A stretch of 64,000 bases of DNA, taken from Brevundimonas subvibrioides (GTDB lineage: Bacteria > Pseudomonadota > Alphaproteobacteria > Caulobacterales > Caulobacteraceae). The stretch is taken from assembly GCA_002280475.1 (NCBI GenBank), contig NCEB01000008.1, positions 1-64,000 on the forward strand, in the 5' to 3' direction. The position numbers were made by a program, and so were the translations under genes. Shown here in pieces: positions 60,300-64,000 of this stretch; position 1 is the stretch's first letter, and every line of letters begins with the position of its first letter. A model generated the notes under the pieces. The model did no database searches. It had not been told where the DNA came from and saw only the letters and a program-made list of their open reading frames with translations.

Positions 60300-61658
60300 A
60301 TGACCGACGCTTCTCCTCCCGCGCCCGCCCGGCGATCCAACGCCACGCTGGCGGCCTTCGCGGCCAGTTGCCTGCCCTATGCGGCGCTGGGCCTGCCGGT
60401 CTACGTCACCCTGCCCGAGTTCTACGCCAGCCATGTGGGGGTCAGCCTGTCGGCGGTCAGCCTGATCTTCCTGATCGTGCGCCTGGCCGACATCGTGGTC
60501 GATCCGCTGCTGGGGGTCATCATCGATCGCACCTCGACCAAGTGGGGCCGGTATCGGGTGTGGATGGCCATTGGCGCGCCGATCCTGATGGGGTCGGTGG
60601 CCATGCTGTTCTTCGTGGGGCAAGGGGCCGGGGCGACGCACCTCGCGGTCTGGCTGGTGGTCATGTACCTGGGATACTCGATCAGCCTGCTCAGCCAGAT
60701 GAGCTGGGCGGCGGTGCTGTCGAGCGACTATGACCAGCGGTCGCGAATCTACGGCTTCTGGCAGGTGGCGAACATCCTGGGGGTGCTGGCCGTGCTGCTG
60801 ATCCCGGTGGGTGCCCAGGCGATGGGGTATTCCTACGTCGAGGCCGTGCGGATGCAGGGCGGGTTCATCGTCGGTCTGCTGCCGATCGCTCTGCTGGTCA
60901 CCTTCCTGTTCACGCCGGAGCCGCGGAACGCGACGCCGCCGGCGCACGGGGGGCTGGGCGCGACCCTGGCCCTGATCGCCAAGCCGGTGCTGCGTCGGCT
61001 GCTGCTGTCGGACCTGCTGCTGGGAGCGGCGCGGGGGCTGATCGGGGTGCTGTTCTTCTACTTCTTCGAGCAGGCGCGGGGGTTCGAGCGGGACCAGACG
61101 TCGATCCTGCTGCTGGTCTATTTCGTGGCGGGGCTGGTCGGGGCACCGGTCTGGGCGTGGCTGGCGACGCGGATGGGCAAGCATCAGGCGCTGGCGGTGG
61201 CTTCCGTCTATTTCGCGGTCAGTTTCGGGGCGGCGACGCTGCTGGTTCCGGCGGGGAACTTCCCGGCGGCGGTTGCGGCCATCTTCGCCACCGGGCTGGC
61301 GTTCGGGGCGGCCGACCTGCTGCTGCGGGCCATGATGGCGGATGCGTCCGACGTCATCCGGCTGGAGGCCGACGCCGACCGGACGGGGCTGCTGTTCTCG
61401 ATCCTGAACGCGACGTCCAAGCTGGGTTATGCCTTCTCCGTCGGGGCCTTTGCTGTGCTGGAGTGGATCGGCTTCGATCCGGAGCCCGGCGCGGTCAACG
61501 ACCCCGGCGTGATCCTGGGGCTGCAGTGGCTGTTCATCGCCGCGCCGGTGGCGCTGCTGCTGATCTCGGCCGTGGTGCTGAGGCTCTATCCCCTGACGCC
61601 CGAGGCCCATGCCGAGGTCCGGGCCAAGCTGGCGGCGCGGGATGGAGCGTCCGCATGA
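60300..61658 (+). CDS. MFS transporter of the GPH (sugar:cation symporter) type
   Basis: Twelve-span membrane protein of 452 residues. The DxxxGxxxDRTxTxxGRYRxW signature of GPH transporters is present (DPLLGVIIDRTSTKWGRYRVW). Residues PYAALGLPVYVTLPEFY and FYFFEQARGF fit family positions. Substrate unknown. Stop overlaps the mazG ATG by 4 nt. Confidence 0.9.
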   Translation: MTDASPPAPARRSNATLAAFAASCLPYAALGLPVYVTLPEFYASHVGVSLSAVSLIFLIVRLADIVVDPLLGVIIDRTSTKWGRYRVWMAIGAPILMGSVAMLFFVGQGAGATHLAVWLVVMYLGYSISLLSQMSWAAVLSSDYDQRSRIYGFWQVANILGVLAVLLIPVGAQAMGYSYVEAVRMQGGFIVGLLPIALLVTFLFTPEPRNATPPAHGGLGATLALIAKPVLRRLLLSDLLLGAARGLIGVLFFYFFEQARGFERDQTSILLLVYFVAGLVGAPVWAWLATRMGKHQALAVASVYFAVSFGAATLLVPAGNFPAAVAAIFATGLAFGAADLLLRAMMADASDVIRLEADADRTGLLFSILNATSKLGYAFSVGAFAVLEWIGFDPEPGAVNDPGVILGLQWLFIAAPVALLLISAVVLRLYPLTPEAHAEVRAKLAARDGASA

Positions 61659-62440
61659 CCCCCGTCGACCGGCTGAAGGACATCATGGTCCGGCTGAGGG
61701 ACCCGAACGGCGGCTGTCCGTGGGACGTGGAGCAGACCTTCGCCTCCATCGCCCCCTATACGATCGAGGAGGCCTATGAGGTCGCCGACGCCATCGAGCG
61801 GGGCGACATGACCGAGCTGAAAGGCGAGCTCGGCGACCTGTTGTTCCAGGTGATCTTTCACGCCCGGATGGCCGAGGAACAGGGCTTGTTCGCCTTCGAC
61901 GACGTGGCCGAGGCGATGTCGGACAAGCTGATCCGGCGGCATCCGCACGTCTTCGGCGACGAGGACGCGCAGATCAGCGGCCCGGCCCAGAAGCTGCGCT
62001 GGGAGGACATCAAGGCGGCGGAGCGGGCAGCCAAGGCTCAGACGGGGGTGCTGGACGACGTGCCGGTGGGTCTGCCCGCTCTGCACCGGGCGGCGAAGCT
62101 GACCAAGCGGGCGGCGCGGGTCGGGTTCGACTGGCCGAGCACGGACGAGGTCTTCGACAAGCTGGACGAGGAGGTCGCCGAGCTGAGGGCCGAGATCGCG
62201 GCGGGCGACCTGGACAAGGCCCGCGAAGAGATGGGCGACCTGCTGTTCGTGGTGGCCAACCTCGCGCGGAAGCTGGGGGTGGAGCCGGAGGATGCCCTGC
62301 GCGGGGCGAACGCCAAATTCGTGCGGCGGTTCGGTTTCATCGAGGCGGAGCTGGCCAGGGAGGGGCGGACGCCGGAGCAGTCGGACCTGGCCGAGATGGA
62401 CGCCCTGTGGGACGCGGCGAAGGTGGTGGAGCGGCGATGA
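61655..62440 (+). CDS. mazG: Nucleoside triphosphate pyrophosphohydrolase MazG
   Basis: All-helical NTP pyrophosphohydrolase of 261 residues with two tandem MazG units: LRDPNGGCPWDVEQTFASIAPYTIEEAYEVADAI and KGELGDLLFQVIFHARM in the first, EEVAELRAEIAAGDLDKAREEMGDLLFVVANLARKL in the second, with the EExxE...ExxD metal pattern. Removes non-canonical or excess nucleotides and can lower (p)ppGpp-linked stress. Confidence 0.96.
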   Translation: MTPVDRLKDIMVRLRDPNGGCPWDVEQTFASIAPYTIEEAYEVADAIERGDMTELKGELGDLLFQVIFHARMAEEQGLFAFDDVAEAMSDKLIRRHPHVFGDEDAQISGPAQKLRWEDIKAAERAAKAQTGVLDDVPVGLPALHRAAKLTKRAARVGFDWPSTDEVFDKLDEEVAELRAEIAAGDLDKAREEMGDLLFVVANLARKLGVEPEDALRGANAKFVRRFGFIEAELAREGRTPEQSDLAEMDALWDAAKVVERR

Positions 62441-62441
62441 T

Positions 62442-62462
62442 CCCTCTCCCTATGGGAGAGGG
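62442..62462 (+). terminator. Hairpin after mazG
   Basis: Perfect 9-bp stem CCCTCTCCC / GGGAGAGGG with TAT(G)-type loop immediately after the stop codon. It resembles a genome-wide palindromic repeat as much as a terminator, since no T-run follows. Confidence 0.55.
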
Positions 62463-62463
62463 G

Positions 62464-63012
62464 TCAGGGGCCGGGATTGGACTCGGACGACACCGAGTCC
62501 ATCGAGTGCAATTCATAAGATGCGGACTCCGGTTGCGGTGTTATAACGTTGAATTCCAACGACTCATCGTCTTCCCCTGTCCCCAGCCTCAGCGGTTCCC
62601 GTCTGGACTCCAGCAACGGCGGCTTCACGTCCGGCAGCTCGGCCATGACCTCCGAGCGGGCTCGGTCGGCGAGGCGGTCGTAGACGCGCATCCAGGTCGA
62701 GGCCTCGGCGGCGCGGCCCGAGCCCAGGGCGCGGCGGATGTTGAGGAAGGCCTGGTCGGCGAGGTCGGCGAAGCTGACCTGGTCGTCGGGATGGTATTCG
62801 CCGAACTCGGGCGGGACCTCGCACGTCGGCTGATCCACGCGCCGCCAGCCCCCAACCCGGGCGTGGGCCCGAAACGAGCTGAGCGACATGCCATACCGCT
62901 GGCAGATCGTCGTCGCCTTCACGCCGGCGAGATACTCTCGCCGCGCATGGGCCCACATGTCGCTGCCGTGGTCGCCGTGGGCGGGTGCGTTGAAGTCGGT
63001 GTCATAGGTCAT
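62464..63012 (-). CDS. Hypothetical HTH-like protein
   Basis: Protein of 182 residues. The N-terminal part ARREYLAGVKATTICQRYGMSLSSFRAHARVGGWRRVD resembles the helix-turn-helix of small-terminase or transposase-like DNA-binding proteins; the middle ADLADQAFLNIRRALGSGRAAEASTWMRVYDRLADRARSEV is helical; the C-terminus is acidic and low-complexity. No catalytic motif. Function unknown. Confidence 0.65.
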   Translation of the reverse strand: MTYDTDFNAPAHGDHGSDMWAHARREYLAGVKATTICQRYGMSLSSFRAHARVGGWRRVDQPTCEVPPEFGEYHPDDQVSFADLADQAFLNIRRALGSGRAAEASTWMRVYDRLADRARSEVMAELPDVKPPLLESRREPLRLGTGEDDESLEFNVITPQPESASYELHSMDSVSSESNPGP

Positions 63013-63080
63013 GCCGGGAGTGTGGCACGCCGGTGCGTCAGAATCGGACGTAGGGTATCGCCGAATTGCGAAAGCTGGGC

Positions 63081-64000
63081 CTACCTCGCCACCCGCTCCT
63101 TGTTCATGAGCAGCCGGACCACCAGCCCCTGTGGGGCCCAGTCGCGTTCAATGGAGCCTTGCAGCTGTCGCGACATGGCGCGGGCGACCATCTTGCTGCC
63201 GAAGCCGCCGGGGCCCTCGGGCGGCGTGACGGTGGGGCCGCCCTGTTCGGTCCAGTGGATGACCAATTCGGTGTCGTGAGCCGAGCAAGAGACGTCCAGC
63301 GTGCCTGCCTCGGTCGAGAGGGCACCGTATTTCAGGGAGTTGGTGGCCAGCTCGTGGACGACCAGGGCGAGGGTGTTGGCCGCCTGTTCGCCCACGCCCA
63401 TACGCGGCACCGAGACGCGGATGCGGCCGCTGAAGGCGCCGAGGTCGTCGTAGGGGGCGAGCAGGACCGACAGGAGGTCGCCCAGCAGCGCCGCCTTGCC
63501 CTCCTCGCCCGGCAGGGGGCGGACCATGTCGTGGGCGCGGCCCAGAGCGGTCAGGCGCTGGGTCAGCTCGCGCGCCATGTCGGTGGTGGTTTCGACAGAG
63601 CGAGAGGTGATGGCGGTCAGGCCCGAGGCGATGGCCAGGAGGTTCTTGACCCGGTGGCTCATCTCGCCGGCCAGGAGCTCGTGACCCTCCTCGGCCTGTT
63701 TGCGGCCCGTCACGTCGATGAAGATGCCGAACATCTTGCGGCTGGACATGCCGAGGTCGTCGCCCTGGCCCCGGGCGGAAATCCAGCGGACGTCGTCGCC
63801 GACCAGGATACGAAAGTCGATCTCATAGGGACCGATGACGGCGCGGGTGGCGGCGAAGGCAGCGCGCACCCGATCCCGGTCCTTGGGGTGGATGTTGGCC
63901 GACAGGTCCTCGAAGGTCACGCTGGGGCGGAACTCCATGCCCCAGAGGGAGAAGGCGGCCTCGTCCATGGCGAAGGTGTCGTCGTCGACGTTCCAGGACC
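63081..64000 (-). CDS. HWE-type sensor histidine kinase with PAS domain, 5' end outside window
   Basis: At least 306 residues; the frame is open to the window edge and reads WNVDDDTFAMDEAAFSLWGM, a PAS start, so more lies upstream. PAS/PAC (FRILVGDDVRWISARGQGDD...FGIFIDVTGRK) is followed by the HWE dimerisation region with phospho-His in GEMSHRVKNLLAIASGL, then N-box LVVHELATNSLKYGALS, the WxE-type segment VIHWTEQGGP, and GGFGSKMV. Cytoplasmic kinase, often light- or redox-responsive in this group; partner regulator unknown. Confidence 0.92.
   Translation of the reverse strand, partial: SWNVDDDTFAMDEAAFSLWGMEFRPSVTFEDLSANIHPKDRDRVRAAFAATRAVIGPYEIDFRILVGDDVRWISARGQGDDLGMSSRKMFGIFIDVTGRKQAEEGHELLAGEMSHRVKNLLAIASGLTAITSRSVETTTDMARELTQRLTALGRAHDMVRPLPGEEGKAALLGDLLSVLLAPYDDLGAFSGRIRVSVPRMGVGEQAANTLALVVHELATNSLKYGALSTEAGTLDVSCSAHDTELVIHWTEQGGPTVTPPEGPGGFGSKMVARAMSRQLQGSIERDWAPQGLVVRLLMNKERVAR

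Overview
The window reads as a high-GC alphaproteobacterial chromosome of the Caulobacterales, most likely Brevundimonas. The evidence is the family-typical order of house-keeping genes from about 36.7 kb onward (rlpA, tmk, holB, tatD, MBL hydrolase; lpd, pdhC, DUF5076, pdhB, pdhA, ftsB, eno; COQ10-like gene next to lipA), frequent GTG/TTG starts, and small families common in this order (DUF3606, DUF5076, DUF3667, HWE kinases).

Region 1 (1-10.6 kb) is sensory and stress-related. It holds two blue-light BLUF proteins around a lipoprotein alpha/beta hydrolase, a hybrid histidine kinase followed by a PilZ-like protein, and an ECF sigma / membrane anti-sigma pair divergent from a secreted subtilisin-like protease and a glycine-rich exported protein.

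Region 2 (about 11.5-36.6 kb) is an accessory block that looks like a decayed integrative and conjugative element ending against a tRNA-Ser(UGA) gene. It carries a compact lasso-peptide cluster (40-residue precursor, transglutaminase-like protease, Asn-synthetase-like cyclase, XRE regulator) without exporter or isopeptidase; a VirD4/TraG coupling protein, a small trans-acting protein and TrbB, after which the trb operon is cut off; a HipBA pair; a truncated IS5-like element sitting in a truncated nuclease gene and next to a perfect 40-bp palindrome; a patch of regulators (XRE, LuxR-like, TetR); and an ICE core of RadC, Toprim, ParB-like, giant methylase-helicase, two SSB-like proteins, DUF2493 and a VirD2-type relaxase. 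No integrase is visible and the left boundary is undefined.

Region 3 (36.66-64 kb) is core chromosome: replication and repair accessory genes, the pyruvate dehydrogenase operon with lipoyl synthase nearby, enolase, ribosomal protein bL32, thiol-redox export genes, an acyl-activating enzyme, WrbA, a VanY-type peptidase, MazG and an HWE kinase cut by the window end. Notable local damage or rearrangement: two genes truncated at a shared AT-rich hairpin scar (about 53.5 kb), a GNAT enzyme with an internal deletion, and a palindromic repeat inserted in frame at the same residue of both lipoyl-bearing subunits, PdhB and PdhC.

The most unusual candidate system is the transporter-less lasso-peptide operon, whose precursor is very short and predicts a core starting with Asp and a 9-residue ring closed on Glu9.
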